Positions 33,901-43,200 of a stretch of DNA of 45,959 bases are shown here, in pieces. The notes beneath the pieces were generated by a model. It was not told the origin of the DNA. It did not search any database and saw only the letters and a list, made by a program, of their open reading frames with translations. Where the stretch lies: contig DAQX01000004.1 in assembly GCA_002503055.1 (NCBI GenBank), positions 1 to 45,959 on the forward strand, read 5' to 3'. Source of the stretch: Euryarchaeota archaeon UBA86 (GTDB taxonomy: Archaea > Thermoplasmatota > Poseidoniia > Poseidoniales > Thalassarchaeaceae). The first letter of the stretch is position 1. The number at the start of each line of letters is the position of its first letter. The position numbers and the translations under genes were made by a program.

Positions 33901-36678
33901 ATTACTCAAGCCGTCGCCGTCCGCATCCTCATCTTTGTCAGAAGGGTCGCGTGGATCAAGAGTCCAAAGGTTGCCTCCGTTGTATAAGTCTCCAATCCAC
34001 CTACGATGTTCCATCTCCCAGCCATCAGGCATTCCGTCGCCATCTGTGTCCGCGTTAGTAGGGTCTGTTGGGCCATCGGTCCCCCCTCCTGCTCCTGAAC
34101 CCAACCAGCCTTCCAAATGCACCTGCCTAGCCAATTCACCAGTTTCTTCATCACACAGATACTCGTCATTGAGGTAGTGACAGTCGAAGTTTGTGGAATC
34201 GGCGAACCATCCCCAATACTCCTCACCATCTGTCAGGCCATCGCCGTCAGTATCCATGTTTCTAGGATCGCTGCCATTGAATCCGCCATCAGTAGAGGAG
34301 ATGAATCTGTACTCGTCAAGGTTTGTCCAGTCACGACTCAAAGTGAAACCGTCGGCAGATGTGTAGTAGACTCCATCTGCGTCTGCGTCACGATCTCTGT
34401 CGTAGGGATCAGTCGGATCCAACCCATAGATGAATTCCCAGCCATCAGGCATACCATCTAAGTCGGAGTCTACTGAAGTCGGATCGATTGGCATGATGTT
34501 CATGTATCGGCCCGGAGAAATGCCCGTGAACACCCAGATGTTGGAGCCTTGCTTGAGAGTTGTCAGTGAGGTTACTAGTCCCGGAATTCTAGTCTGGTTT
34601 AGGCCCAACCCAAGAATCCCGGCATGGCCGCCTTCCAAGCACCAAGTGCCATCTCTAGAGCCAAGATAGATCATACCATCCATGGGAAGAATAGAATGGA
34701 TATCGTTGGCACCGTTCTGCCATCGATCGATGTTGTACATGCGCTCGGTATCGAAAGCGGTCCTAGGCATCTGAATCAAGAGTTGTAGATCGAGTAGATG
34801 GAGCCCTCCTGCAGTCCCCACCCATACTCCAGTCACTTCTTCGACTTCTCCCGTGGCATCCAAAGGCCCAGCCTTGACCAATGCATTGACAATTGCAGAC
34901 TTGGAGATATTTAGCAAGTCGGCCCTTTGAACGAATTCCTCAGCGTTCTCACGATCAAACACCCACCATGGATTTCCAATCGAAGTTGATCCGTCTGTGG
35001 TATTCCATGCAATTAGGCCGGCATCGGTCCCCACTAGGAGAAGTGGGCCTCGGCCAAACATAGGCACATGGGCGGCGTCTCTAGTCTGGGCGCCTGCGTC
35101 AGAAAGAATCTCACTCATTGCCTCGTTGAGAATAGGCGTAGATAAATCGGCCCCATTATCAATCGGGCTAAGGGTCATTGTCCACGCAGAGGAGTTTCCA
35201 AAAACCATGAGATCGAGTCCCCCACTTCCGGTGTCGAGCTCTGAAATATGTTCAATTGGACCTAGATTGGATTCTGTGAGTGTGCCCATATCTGGTAGAC
35301 CATTTTCGAGCAGGACATGGTGTAGACCGATGTTACTGCCGATTAGGAGGTAATCTAAATCTCCTGAGGTCCACCTAAACATGGTGTTCATTTCTATTCC
35401 AGAAGGAAGTGGATGTAGAACTGCAGTTCCTCCAAATGGATCAAGTGCGGTGATTCCGTACTTAGAACCGACTAATAGTCGGTCTCTAGATTGGTCTTGA
35501 ATTACTGTATGTACAGCCCCATCAACCAAACCGGGAGAGGTGGATTGGTCAAATGAGATCGGGGCTTCTTGTTGAGATGTAATCTGAGTGCCTCGCAAAC
35601 CAGGAGTCACCCAAGCCCCATCATCATGGTGAATCATATACTCCTCATAGTTGCTGAATGCCTCTCCCCAGTGGACTGTTGCAGTAGAGATATCTGGAAT
35701 GATAAATCCATCGCGGTCTAAGTCCCAACCATCCATATCGGTATCTTCTATAGCATCGCTCGAGTTCCTCGGATCCAGCCCGTAGTGAACTTCCCAGCCA
35801 TCAGGGATTCCATCACCAGGTACTGCAAGACCGACTGCAAGAACTTCCGACCAAGTGTAATAATCAGAATCCGGCTCAGTTGGGTCACTTCCCAGCCAGC
35901 CGTCATCTCCTGTTGCACGCTCTACTTCTGTCTGACAAGAGTCTCTCGAAAGACCTGGTATCTCACCAGCACACCATAATCCGTCCCTCTCGGTCATCCA
36001 ATCGTCAGGAGTTCCGTACAGATATTCTTCCGAATTGGTGTATCTCTCTCCAAAGTCGATAAAACCGTCTCTGTTTACATCGAAGCCATCGCCACAGCCG
36101 AAGGTGAAATCTTCGCAGGCATCTATGTCCTCGATTGAATCTGAAGGATCAAGTGGGTCGAACCAGAGGCATTGCCAAGCATTAGTTGCATTCTGATACC
36201 CAAGTCCGCCCTCAGTGCACATATGGATCTCATATCCATCTGGCAATCCATCTCCATCAGTGTCCGCAACACGCGGATCAAGGTATTCTCTAAGACCTGA
36301 GTCAGTGAACTGAGGAGGTTTACCGGTAAGTGATAGACGGTCAAAGCATGTGTCTAGAGTGTAAGGCCAGCAGAATTCCAGTAGAGCGCTGGCACCATCT
36401 CTGTCGTGATCTGACATATTGTCAGTCGAGTTCATCGGATCGAGGCCGCTAACAGAGATAATTCCGGTGCTGCTCTCAATTAGCCTAACATCTCCAAATA
36501 TTGACTCATGCAAGTCCGGAATCTTATCTCCATCTTCATCTGTAACTGGAGGTCCCCCTCGATCTGCAGTAATTGGATCAGTAGACGAAACTGACGACTG
36601 TGGCCGGGTCTGAGAGACGAATGTCATACTACCAAGGATAAGTAGAGTGATGAGCAGGGCTGTCTGCTTGCGTCGCAT
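30967..36678 (-). CDS. Giant secreted protein with thrombospondin-type-3 calcium repeats and a beta-propeller-like core
   Basis: A 1903-aa protein with a signal peptide (about 1-25). Some 14 acidic modules of the type DSDxDGMPDGWE or DTDGDGLPDGYE are spread over residues 45-350 and 735-1890. These match thrombospondin type 3/dockerin-like calcium loops and are often preceded by aromatic W/Y-rich segments and a following LDP or NPL. Residues about 385-730 interrupt the series with a propeller-like repeat (DRLLVGSKYGITALD, YLLIGSNIGLHHV, LLLVGTDAGLIAWN, GVWVGTAGGLHLLD, MIYLGSRDGTWCLEG). No C-terminal membrane helix is seen, so it is released or held by other means. An upstream AGGTGA sits 4 bases before the ATG as a possible ribosome site. 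Likely calcium-stabilised surface or adhesive protein; no enzyme motif seen. Confidence 0.88.
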   Translation of the reverse strand: MRRKQTALLITLLILGSMTFVSQTRPQSSVSSTDPITADRGGPPVTDEDGDKIPDLHESIFGDVRLIESSTGIISVSGLDPMNSTDNMSDHDRDGASALLEFCWPYTLDTCFDRLSLTGKPPQFTDSGLREYLDPRVADTDGDGLPDGYEIHMCTEGGLGYQNATNAWQCLWFDPLDPSDSIEDIDACEDFTFGCGDGFDVNRDGFIDFGERYTNSEEYLYGTPDDWMTERDGLWCAGEIPGLSRDSCQTEVERATGDDGWLGSDPTEPDSDYYTWSEVLAVGLAVPGDGIPDGWEVHYGLDPRNSSDAIEDTDMDGWDLDRDGFIIPDISTATVHWGEAFSNYEEYMIHHDDGAWVTPGLRGTQITSQQEAPISFDQSTSPGLVDGAVHTVIQDQSRDRLLVGSKYGITALDPFGGTAVLHPLPSGIEMNTMFRWTSGDLDYLLIGSNIGLHHVLLENGLPDMGTLTESNLGPIEHISELDTGSGGLDLMVFGNSSAWTMTLSPIDNGADLSTPILNEAMSEILSDAGAQTRDAAHVPMFGRGPLLLVGTDAGLIAWNTTDGSTSIGNPWWVFDRENAEEFVQRADLLNISKSAIVNALVKAGPLDATGEVEEVTGVWVGTAGGLHLLDLQLLIQMPRTAFDTERMYNIDRWQNGANDIHSILPMDGMIYLGSRDGTWCLEGGHAGILGLGLNQTRIPGLVTSLTTLKQGSNIWVFTGISPGRYMNIMPIDPTSVDSDLDGMPDGWEFIYGLDPTDPYDRDRDADADGVYYTSADGFTLSRDWTNLDEYRFISSTDGGFNGSDPRNMDTDGDGLTDGEEYWGWFADSTNFDCHYLNDEYLCDEETGELARQVHLEGWLGSGAGGGTDGPTDPTNADTDGDGMPDGWEMEHRRWIGDLYNGGNLWTLDPRDPSDKDEDADGDGLSNLCEYMWSNLLETVLREGLSTHGETAQAAANWSATDPNNIDSDGDSLPDGWEARYACSWNKDNSGINPLNGSDYLNNPDGDGYDIDRDGNLSLEESLVNWLEYHLKSSILYGDQTAAGEAYPENFTTLLWNDSWMDFAEDSFGDRTSLAYSSLVNGTTPQDVGSANPLSADSDRDGMPDGWEFYFARWSLFDGGWTLNPVDERDRTGDPDGDGMNNWEEYNVIDSNLSETDELITVPQFYLLSVGGELLASPWLSAQSSASFGSFLTEEQFNKTGRTADPNNPDTDNDGLLDGIELIFTRWNATDEVWTLNPLVPGDGNYDSDRDGITDLVELNLTFNNPANGGLSPPDAPRMWQEAEQIDPDEAVNRVFRILFNKEGRAELAIAQFEDWQDGGAPKPVVSALLGASDPNAEDTDRDGMSDGYEYWFTEWNLEENKWEMNPLTDSDIHVDSDGDSFDCNGDGYISDSESFDNLAEYDARVYGKRSAIDTIPNGTGLVSYGADAVTAQIQENGLSPEAAFAQLYVQFSTKSLVSAERAGLINEIDPDTFNYSIAGVSDPTDSDSDRDGMPDGWEFCYSIYGEFLPINAYRWSMNPINPLDTEYDPDADGWYDRVWEDMPAEQGVWEGREFTPAPTDQQIGQGFQDLYFSNLMEYENGTHPLDSDSDDDSMVMKPIMQNGVVIDYVQDTNLSDGREVFKYGTNPLDNDTDGDMMPDFYEYYRGWNEDNDNWSSYLKIAVVWQQITTTNWKPVNISVSSIARPELTWTWFTHDATDSSDSGQDADNDGSWDCSSGSCIYVPYNNFQEYYGLVNASLASPSLVRNAGLFDCSGNIVQEWWQLRESLLGTCSGSAALSTNYFRMYRVNNADMLYALVIDDNDLDYEDVDSSNDVVLVNGAWADEYQRFAGDQYHLPNTGLGEYVYGWWHIDIDGDQIADGTDPTNWDTDGDWLNDFFEIEDDMLDGVRGNSGSPIRYDDRTTS

Positions 36679-36766
36679 GGTTTCACCTGACTACTGTACT
36701 GAGCGTCGTTGGATGACTTATCATGATGATGGAGCGCCGTTCGGACACGCTCATGTGCGCGTGGAC

Positions 36767-36783
36767 CGACGGCTACGCCGTCG
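36767..36783 (-). other. Perfect 7-bp hairpin with GTA triloop between divergent genes
   Basis: CGACGGC (36767-36773) pairs with GCCGTCG (36777-36783) around TAC (plus) or GTA (minus), closed by a C-G pair. It lies in the 183-base region between the giant secreted protein and the metallo-beta-lactamase-fold gene. That region also has a GAGCG/CGCTC dyad (36732-36752) and no gene. The position between divergent starts argues against a terminator and for a regulatory or DNA-structural role. Confidence 0.45.
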
Positions 36784-36861
36784 TAAGTCGAAAACTGGCA
36801 CCTTTGTACCGTTCTCATGGATTGGTTCAAGGAGGTCCTCTGCCGCCTCACTCGTATGGGA

Positions 36862-37659
36862 ATGGAAATCACCCATCTTGGCTCTGGAAGTGCCGGGAAT
36901 TCCACCCTACTTAGGTCAGAAGAGACATGTGTATTGATCGATTGTGGATTCTCTCTCAAGCAGATGGAGGCAAGGCTCAAACTGGCCGGTGTAGAGCCGA
37001 CATCAATTGATGCCATACTAGTTACTCATCATCACTCCGACCACTCCAAAACTGCCCTACGTGCCTCAAAAAACTGGGACTCTGTTTTGCATTCAAATCT
37101 TGAAACTGCAACTAGGATGGGGTGGGAGCCGATGGCAGAATGCAGAACTTTCGAGGCCTTAGAGAGAATAGTAGTTAGTGACGAGATTAGTCTACTACCC
37201 ATACCAGTGCCACACGATGATGCCGATAATGTGGCCGTAATTGCTAGCAACGGAGACGGGCGCAGGGCTGCAATAGTGACTGATCTAGGTGAGTTGACCG
37301 TCGATTTGATGCGTCATCTTTCTGGATGCAGTCATATTTCAATAGAGGCTAATTACGATCATTCGAGGCTGATGAGTGGCCCCTATCCGGAATCACTCAA
37401 ACGGCGTATATCAGGAAGAGGTGGTCACTTGTCTAATGCACAGACTGGCGAAGCATTGGCCGACATTGTCAGCAGTAGATTGGAGAGTCTTGTGTTATGT
37501 CACCTCTCAGAAAGCAACAATGCTCCTCATCTAGCTGAAAGTGAGGTCCTTATGGCAATGGAAGATAATTTCATTGGCAGCATAGGGATATCTCGGCAGA
37601 GTGGACCAGAGTTTAGCCATTGGTTAGGTCAGTCCGAGCCTGAGAGGATTATTGGTTAA
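36862..37659 (+). CDS. Metallo-beta-lactamase-fold hydrolase (YycJ/PhnP-like, COG1235)
   Basis: A 265-aa MBL-fold protein. It starts with EITHLGSGSAGNSTLL as in YycJ-type proteins, so the ATG at 36862 was taken rather than 36856 or 36817. Metal ligands are visible: THHHSDHSK supplies H56, H58, D60 and H61. Later come PHDDADN, IVTDLG (bridging Asp), EANYDHSRL and LCHLSESNNAP. Family members are nucleases or phosphodiesterases (YycJ has DNA exonuclease-like activity; PhnP acts on cyclic phosphate). The substrate here is unknown. The stop codon interlocks with that of the STAND gene (TTAA). Confidence 0.85.
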   Translation: MEITHLGSGSAGNSTLLRSEETCVLIDCGFSLKQMEARLKLAGVEPTSIDAILVTHHHSDHSKTALRASKNWDSVLHSNLETATRMGWEPMAECRTFEALERIVVSDEISLLPIPVPHDDADNVAVIASNGDGRRAAIVTDLGELTVDLMRHLSGCSHISIEANYDHSRLMSGPYPESLKRRISGRGGHLSNAQTGEALADIVSSRLESLVLCHLSESNNAPHLAESEVLMAMEDNFIGSIGISRQSGPEFSHWLGQSEPERIIG

Positions 37660-40184
37660 TTGCCCATGACCGCCCTGTGTACTGAATTTTGTACTTCCCT
37701 CATCCTGTCTACAGCACCCAATTCTCTGAACACCGATAAGGAACGCTGTAGATAGTCCATCTTCTGAGATCTGTCACTCTCGACTTCACCGAGACGAGCG
37801 AGGACCTCTCCTTGGAGCATCCTGAAGTCATTGGCTTCAGCAAGAACCAAGGCATCGATGTACTGCTCCGATGCCTCTTCTTTACGGCCTGCATCATTCA
37901 GAACCTGCCCTAGAAGCATTGAGACCTCAACTGCGCTGTGTGGATCTGTCTGATCCGAGAGAATATCCAAAGCTTTGGAGTAGTATTGCATAGCCAACTC
38001 ATTCTCCTTGACGCGGGCATAGTATCTCCCTAGTACTGCCATAGCGCGAGCATGTGAGATGTCGGAGTCTCCTTCTTCTGTCTCTTCAAACGCCCTGAGA
38101 GCATGCTCTCTGGCTCGATCCAATTCGCCCATCTCTAGGTATGCCGCAGCCATTCTAATTCTAGCCTGGCAAAGTTCTGGATGGTCTTCTGATTCCAGTA
38201 GTTTCTCTACATTGGAATAAACCTCTAGTGCGTGCCTAGTATCTCTCCGGCGTCTGAAGATATATCCCATGTTATTGTAAGAACGAGCAGCGCCGACTGA
38301 ATCTCTGAGTTTTACTTGTATTTCGAGTGCTTTTCTGTGCATCTCCAAAGCATCATCCATTGCGCCGCGCTTCACGGCAATATCGGCTCTTGCAGAAAGT
38401 AGGCGAGATAGTTCCTCGGCCATTCCGTTCTTTCGGGCGATTGGAATAGCGGCATCATACTCGCTCTCCGCTTCATCCCATCTGCCTTGTATGGACAAGA
38501 TATCTCCCTTCAGCTCATGGATGATGCACCAACTTCCAGAGTCGAAACCTTCTCTTTCCAAGGACCTCAAAATACCGAGTAATTCTGTATGCCCGGACTT
38601 TACTAGATTGTGACCTTCAGAAGCGAGTACTTCGGCAAGATCTTCTGTTCCTCCCGACTCGTTGAGATGATGGATGTACTCTATTCTATCAGCTGCGGTT
38701 TCCAAACGGGTCCTGTACCACTCCTTGGCGTTGTTGTGTAATTCCTGTCTTAGGGACTCATCCATTGAGCGAGTAAGGAACTCCCTGACTAAGTCATGAA
38801 CATCGTAATGCTCACTGTCTGCTTGTCTAGCAAGGCCCTTCTCGACTAGACTATCTAGAAGTTCGGTATCGGTATCTAGATCACTAATCGATTCTAGTGG
38901 CATCGGCTCTCTGAATACTGCAATAGCACCTAGTAATCTCTTCTCAGGGCCGGATAATCTACTGAAGATCTCCTGCTCAACGAATGCTTCTAGAGTGGCG
39001 TGGAATGTCTCTCCAACGCTCCCTCTGTTAATGAGTTCGAGAACCAGAGGATGGCCTCTGGATAGAGTGTAGATGTGCAAGAACTGAGTTGTGTCAATAT
39101 TTGGCATTGCTGTGAGAATTTGTCTGCTAGAATCCTGATCTAGGCCTTCTAGGGGCATTACAAGCGTGACGATTCTTCCCGAAGAGTCTGATTCAGGTAC
39201 GACCATTCTGAAAGAACGTGAGAATAGTACAAGTCCTACATCCTTTAATTGGGGGATTTTTAGAGTCATTGATCGGAGAGCGGAAATAAGAGTCTCGTCT
39301 CCAATTTTATGTAAATCATCAACCACAATTAGTGCCGGCGTATCTTGCAGGCCGTCCATGATTAGGTCTACAGCGAGGTTTGCTTGGGGCACTGGTGTCC
39401 CTGCAAGGTAGTCTGATAGATCATTATGGCCTAGTGCAGATAACCATTCAGATGTAGCTTCAAAGAATGCCCTTGACCCCTCCCAATCTTGGCATCTGTG
39501 ATAGAGGAGATTCCTTCGGTGAGTAAAATGCTCGAGTAATTTTCCTGCAAGTGAGGTCTTTCCTATACCTGCAATCCCAGGAACTAGAATGGAGCTTGAG
39601 TGATCCTCCAAGAGTGCGACCATGCTAGCCAACTCATCCTCCCTTCCGAAGAACCTCCTTGTTCTAGGTAAATCATTCAGAGAGGAGACTAGTTGCTTCT
39701 CAATATGCTTCGATAAATCTCTTTCAATCAGCTCTGGTGATAGTTTTGACAAATCGACTGTTCCGGTCTCATCGAGATAACGAAGGAAATCAACATGTCT
39801 GAGTGGTAAATCGGTAGAGTCGAGGGCTTGCCCTAGTTCCATGGACTCTGAACGGCCGTCTGGATGGACCAGTCTAATGTTCTGGGAACTAACCTTGGCC
39901 CAGATGTCATCTGCAATACTGGCTCCCTCTTCAGTCAGGAAGTACGCTTTACGCTTTCGAGAAACACCAGAAACATGGGCTTGTCTTTCGATTAGATGTC
40001 CTTGTTCCCTCATTCCTGCTATTGCGCGGGGTACATTTGAACGTGCAATGGCAACTGCGTTGGCTATTCCCATCTGAGATAAAGCAAAGGGCACCTCTAC
40101 CTTATCGGCGTGATCGACATAATCCCTCAAGTGGAGTAGAATGCGCTCCTGAACGCCCGGACGTGGAGTGGCCATGGTTGTCAT
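37656..40184 (-). CDS. Winged-helix / STAND NTPase / TPR protein
   Basis: An 842-aa protein with three parts. Residues about 5-95 form a winged-helix DNA-binding domain (QMGIANAVAIARSNVPRAIAGMREQGHLIER, then a wing with SRKRKAYFLTEEG). About 175-470 are an NB-ARC/STAND ATPase: RRFFGREDEL, Walker A PGIAGIGKTS (202-211), Walker B ALIVVDDLHK (284-293), and the GHPLVLELI motif. About 500-842 are tetratricopeptide repeats (for example GAARSYNNMGYIFRRRRDTRHALEVY). The ATG at 40182-40184 was preferred to a TTG five codons upstream. Architecture is like MalT/AfsR-type regulators: ligand or partner binding by the TPRs is thought to switch the ATPase and DNA binding. No effector nuclease or protease domain is present, so a regulator is likelier than a defence STAND. 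Confidence 0.85.
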   Translation of the reverse strand: MTTMATPRPGVQERILLHLRDYVDHADKVEVPFALSQMGIANAVAIARSNVPRAIAGMREQGHLIERQAHVSGVSRKRKAYFLTEEGASIADDIWAKVSSQNIRLVHPDGRSESMELGQALDSTDLPLRHVDFLRYLDETGTVDLSKLSPELIERDLSKHIEKQLVSSLNDLPRTRRFFGREDELASMVALLEDHSSSILVPGIAGIGKTSLAGKLLEHFTHRRNLLYHRCQDWEGSRAFFEATSEWLSALGHNDLSDYLAGTPVPQANLAVDLIMDGLQDTPALIVVDDLHKIGDETLISALRSMTLKIPQLKDVGLVLFSRSFRMVVPESDSSGRIVTLVMPLEGLDQDSSRQILTAMPNIDTTQFLHIYTLSRGHPLVLELINRGSVGETFHATLEAFVEQEIFSRLSGPEKRLLGAIAVFREPMPLESISDLDTDTELLDSLVEKGLARQADSEHYDVHDLVREFLTRSMDESLRQELHNNAKEWYRTRLETAADRIEYIHHLNESGGTEDLAEVLASEGHNLVKSGHTELLGILRSLEREGFDSGSWCIIHELKGDILSIQGRWDEAESEYDAAIPIARKNGMAEELSRLLSARADIAVKRGAMDDALEMHRKALEIQVKLRDSVGAARSYNNMGYIFRRRRDTRHALEVYSNVEKLLESEDHPELCQARIRMAAAYLEMGELDRAREHALRAFEETEEGDSDISHARAMAVLGRYYARVKENELAMQYYSKALDILSDQTDPHSAVEVSMLLGQVLNDAGRKEEASEQYIDALVLAEANDFRMLQGEVLARLGEVESDRSQKMDYLQRSLSVFRELGAVDRMREVQNSVHRAVMGN

Positions 40185-40242
40185 ATTTGACGAGCGCAAT
40201 CATCTACACAAGAAGTTTCGTGACAAGCGAGCATGAAGTGAA

Positions 40243-43200
40243 TCACGGCTGGGGGTTATCAGGGTCAGGTACCCATTCTTGACTATCTGGGTCCCAGAGC
40301 CAGCCCGGATGATCATCGTGCTTCTGTAATCTTGATTCGGAATCAGGCTCGGTATCGCCTGGCGATTCGGACTCCTTTGCCCAAGCGTACGGGTCTTCCT
40401 CCTCTTCGGTGTCCTGATGGGCCTCTTCGGTACCCTCTAGCATCTCATCTTCATCGACCTCGACCTCCACAAAGAAGTAGACTAGGCCACCGAGTAAGGC
40501 AAGAGTTACAATTACGATAATCATGATTGTACCCATGCCCATGCCATCCTCTCCTGCACCTGAAACTGTAATCAATGAGCCTTCGAAATTGTCCCCTCCA
40601 TACTTGAATGTGGGAGTTGCGCTGCCATCGATTCTAGATGCAGGGATGCCTATTGACCATGTAGCATCAGGATTGACAATGGTATTGTTTACCGTATTTC
40701 CTGCAATGGTGACAGTAACTGTCTTCCCAGGAAGTCCGATGCCTGTGAATACGGAGATTCCGTCTTCAGACACAGTGGTGTCTTCTGGTGGAGTAATGGT
40801 GAATTGGATTCCCACGACGGTCATTGTCACAGGATTAGAGTTAATCTTGGAACCGAAGTTATCGGTGGCTACGAATACCACATTCTCTAGTGTCCAAGTA
40901 GACATGTCAGTGTCATAGAAGAACATAGTAACAGGATTGTAAACGGCCATTCCATCTGTACCGACATTGATTACTATGCTGTGATGGTCGTCGCTGTCCG
41001 AATTATCGTTGTCGTAAACTGACAGGATTAGGTTCTGATTTACATCGGCATCGTCGAAGAACTGTAACAAGTCGATTTCGGCTTTGGTGCACCTATCCTG
41101 AGATTGAGAGTTGGTTTCACAGTACAGAACAATCTCATCCTCCCAACCAGTTGAGTCGAAAGTTGGCTGAGAGTTACCTGCATCCGGGGGGTTGTCAGCG
41201 ACTATGGTTACCTCGGCCCAGTCACTGTAGTCATAGCCGTCATAAGATCGGAATCTGACCAAGTACTGTCTATCATGAATCAATACTGTGGAGTCCCAAA
41301 CCAGACTCCATGCCCCATTTTGTTGTATATCCGATATCGAACCCGATGTTACCAATAGGTAGTTGTTCAACACATCTTTGATCTCGAAGTCTACTCTAGA
41401 GACGGTTCCATCGTTATCTCTAGCCACTCCTTCAAATACAGTCTCGGTTGAAACAGAAACTCTCTCTCCATCATAGGGAGAAATCAGACTGATGAATGGT
41501 TCGCTATTTGAGTTATCAATAGTCAGTGTCAACTCAGCAGGAGTGCACTCATCGATGAAACCCTGACAGAAATCACTGTCAGATGACCATATTGTGAAGG
41601 TGTATGTCGCAACCTCCCGAGGTAGGCCACTGAAATCCCATGTCCATGACCATTCGGCTCCCCCTTCAGCAGGTGTTGTTACATCGAAGTTCGGGCCTTG
41701 GATATGGAAGTAGATGTCTCCTAAATCCTTACTGCAATCGACAGGGCAACCATAGTTGTCGAAGGCAGTACCTTCGAAAGTTACACTTCCCTCTGAATGC
41801 GTAGAGAATGAGCTCGGAGAGGTAACTGAAATTGTTGGGGCCTGAACATTCAGTTTGACTGACTTGTATATGATTGGGCTGTAGTCGATTCCATCGAATG
41901 CCCTAATCTCAAAGACATAGTCTCCCTCTTCCCTATTGCTCATGTCAATTTCATAGAACCATGAACTGAATGGACGGTTTGTCTTGGTGACTTGTCCTTC
42001 GGCCATGCCACTTGTATCAACTGCTAATCCGGCACTCGACCATTCGCTGGTAAATGGGTCTTTGACTTGTACCTCATGGACATATCCCCCCTGGTCCCAC
42101 TGAGCTAGTTCGTCTGAGCCATAGACTCCAGCTAGATTTCCATCATGGGCACTTCCTGTTAGATTGACGGACTTCCTGAATGAATGGCCATCGGACTGAG
42201 TGACATAGACAGTGGGTGCACTATTGACTAGATTGATTGTGTCCTGTAATGTCGTATCAGTCAGAGTGAAGTCGCTCCTATCATATCCAAAGCCGAATCT
42301 ATAGGCTGTGTAGTAGTAACGAGATAGTTCTCTTGTTCCAGCTAGGTAATCGCAGTCCTCGTCATTCATGTCGACAGTTAGATCGCCGTCGTTGTCGATT
42401 CCATCGTTGCATGAGTCTTCATACTGGTCGTCAGCGAAACCGTCGGGGTTATCTCCTCCTCCTAATCCTCTAATGTCAAGATGGAAATCTGAAGGTAACG
42501 CAAACCAGGGAGTATATCCATCATCCTGAGTGAACAGAGAGTAGAGATCGTTACCTAGTGCGTCCTCAATTAGTACATTGGTATTCTCGACCCTTTCTCC
42601 ATTAACAAGTGTCTGGAATCGGACCATCTCTGCCCTTCGAACCTGTACAGCATAAGGAGTAGGCTGAGTCTCGATGTGAATCTTTGTGCGGTCGAGATTT
42701 GAGAGATTTGCGAAAGTGAAAGTGGTGGAGTTATTATCCATGGCAGAAGAGACCCCCATGCCATCTCCTACAGACAATGGGAATCCTATAGGTGTGAAGT
42801 CAGCGCAGTTAGGGCACTCCTTGACAAAGGTTGGAACGACTGAGGTTTGGAATTGGTTTGCAGGCCATGCCTCTTGGTCGGACCAAACTAGCTGAACTGG
42901 ATACTCTCCAGGAGGAGGAGATGGAATGTATTCCGATTGGACCGTTACAGAACTCTTGGTAACATTGTAAGTCATTCCAACTCCGGCCCAGGTATTGTGA
43001 GAAAAGAATGCAAGAGTACCAAACTGCTGTGAGCCAGCATAACCGTCATTGTAGTGCTTCATTATCGCACCGGTCCCGGGTACATTGAATGTGTTCCTCT
43101 GGATGTTCAGCAAGGCGCCTACAGCCCGGATTCCATCGGCTGTTCCGGCAGCGTTGATGGTATTGTCATACATGGAAACGCCTGAACGATAAGCGTGGAC

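Noticed and set aside
31000..36500. DNA repeats suggesting a CRISPR array or satellite
   Set aside because: They follow codons for acidic calcium-binding modules, have irregular spacing and diverged bases, and stay in one reading frame.
37656..40184. STAND protein as an antiviral (Avs-like) system
   Set aside because: No effector nuclease, protease or TIR domain, no defence neighbours, and a DNA-binding N-terminus point to a regulator.
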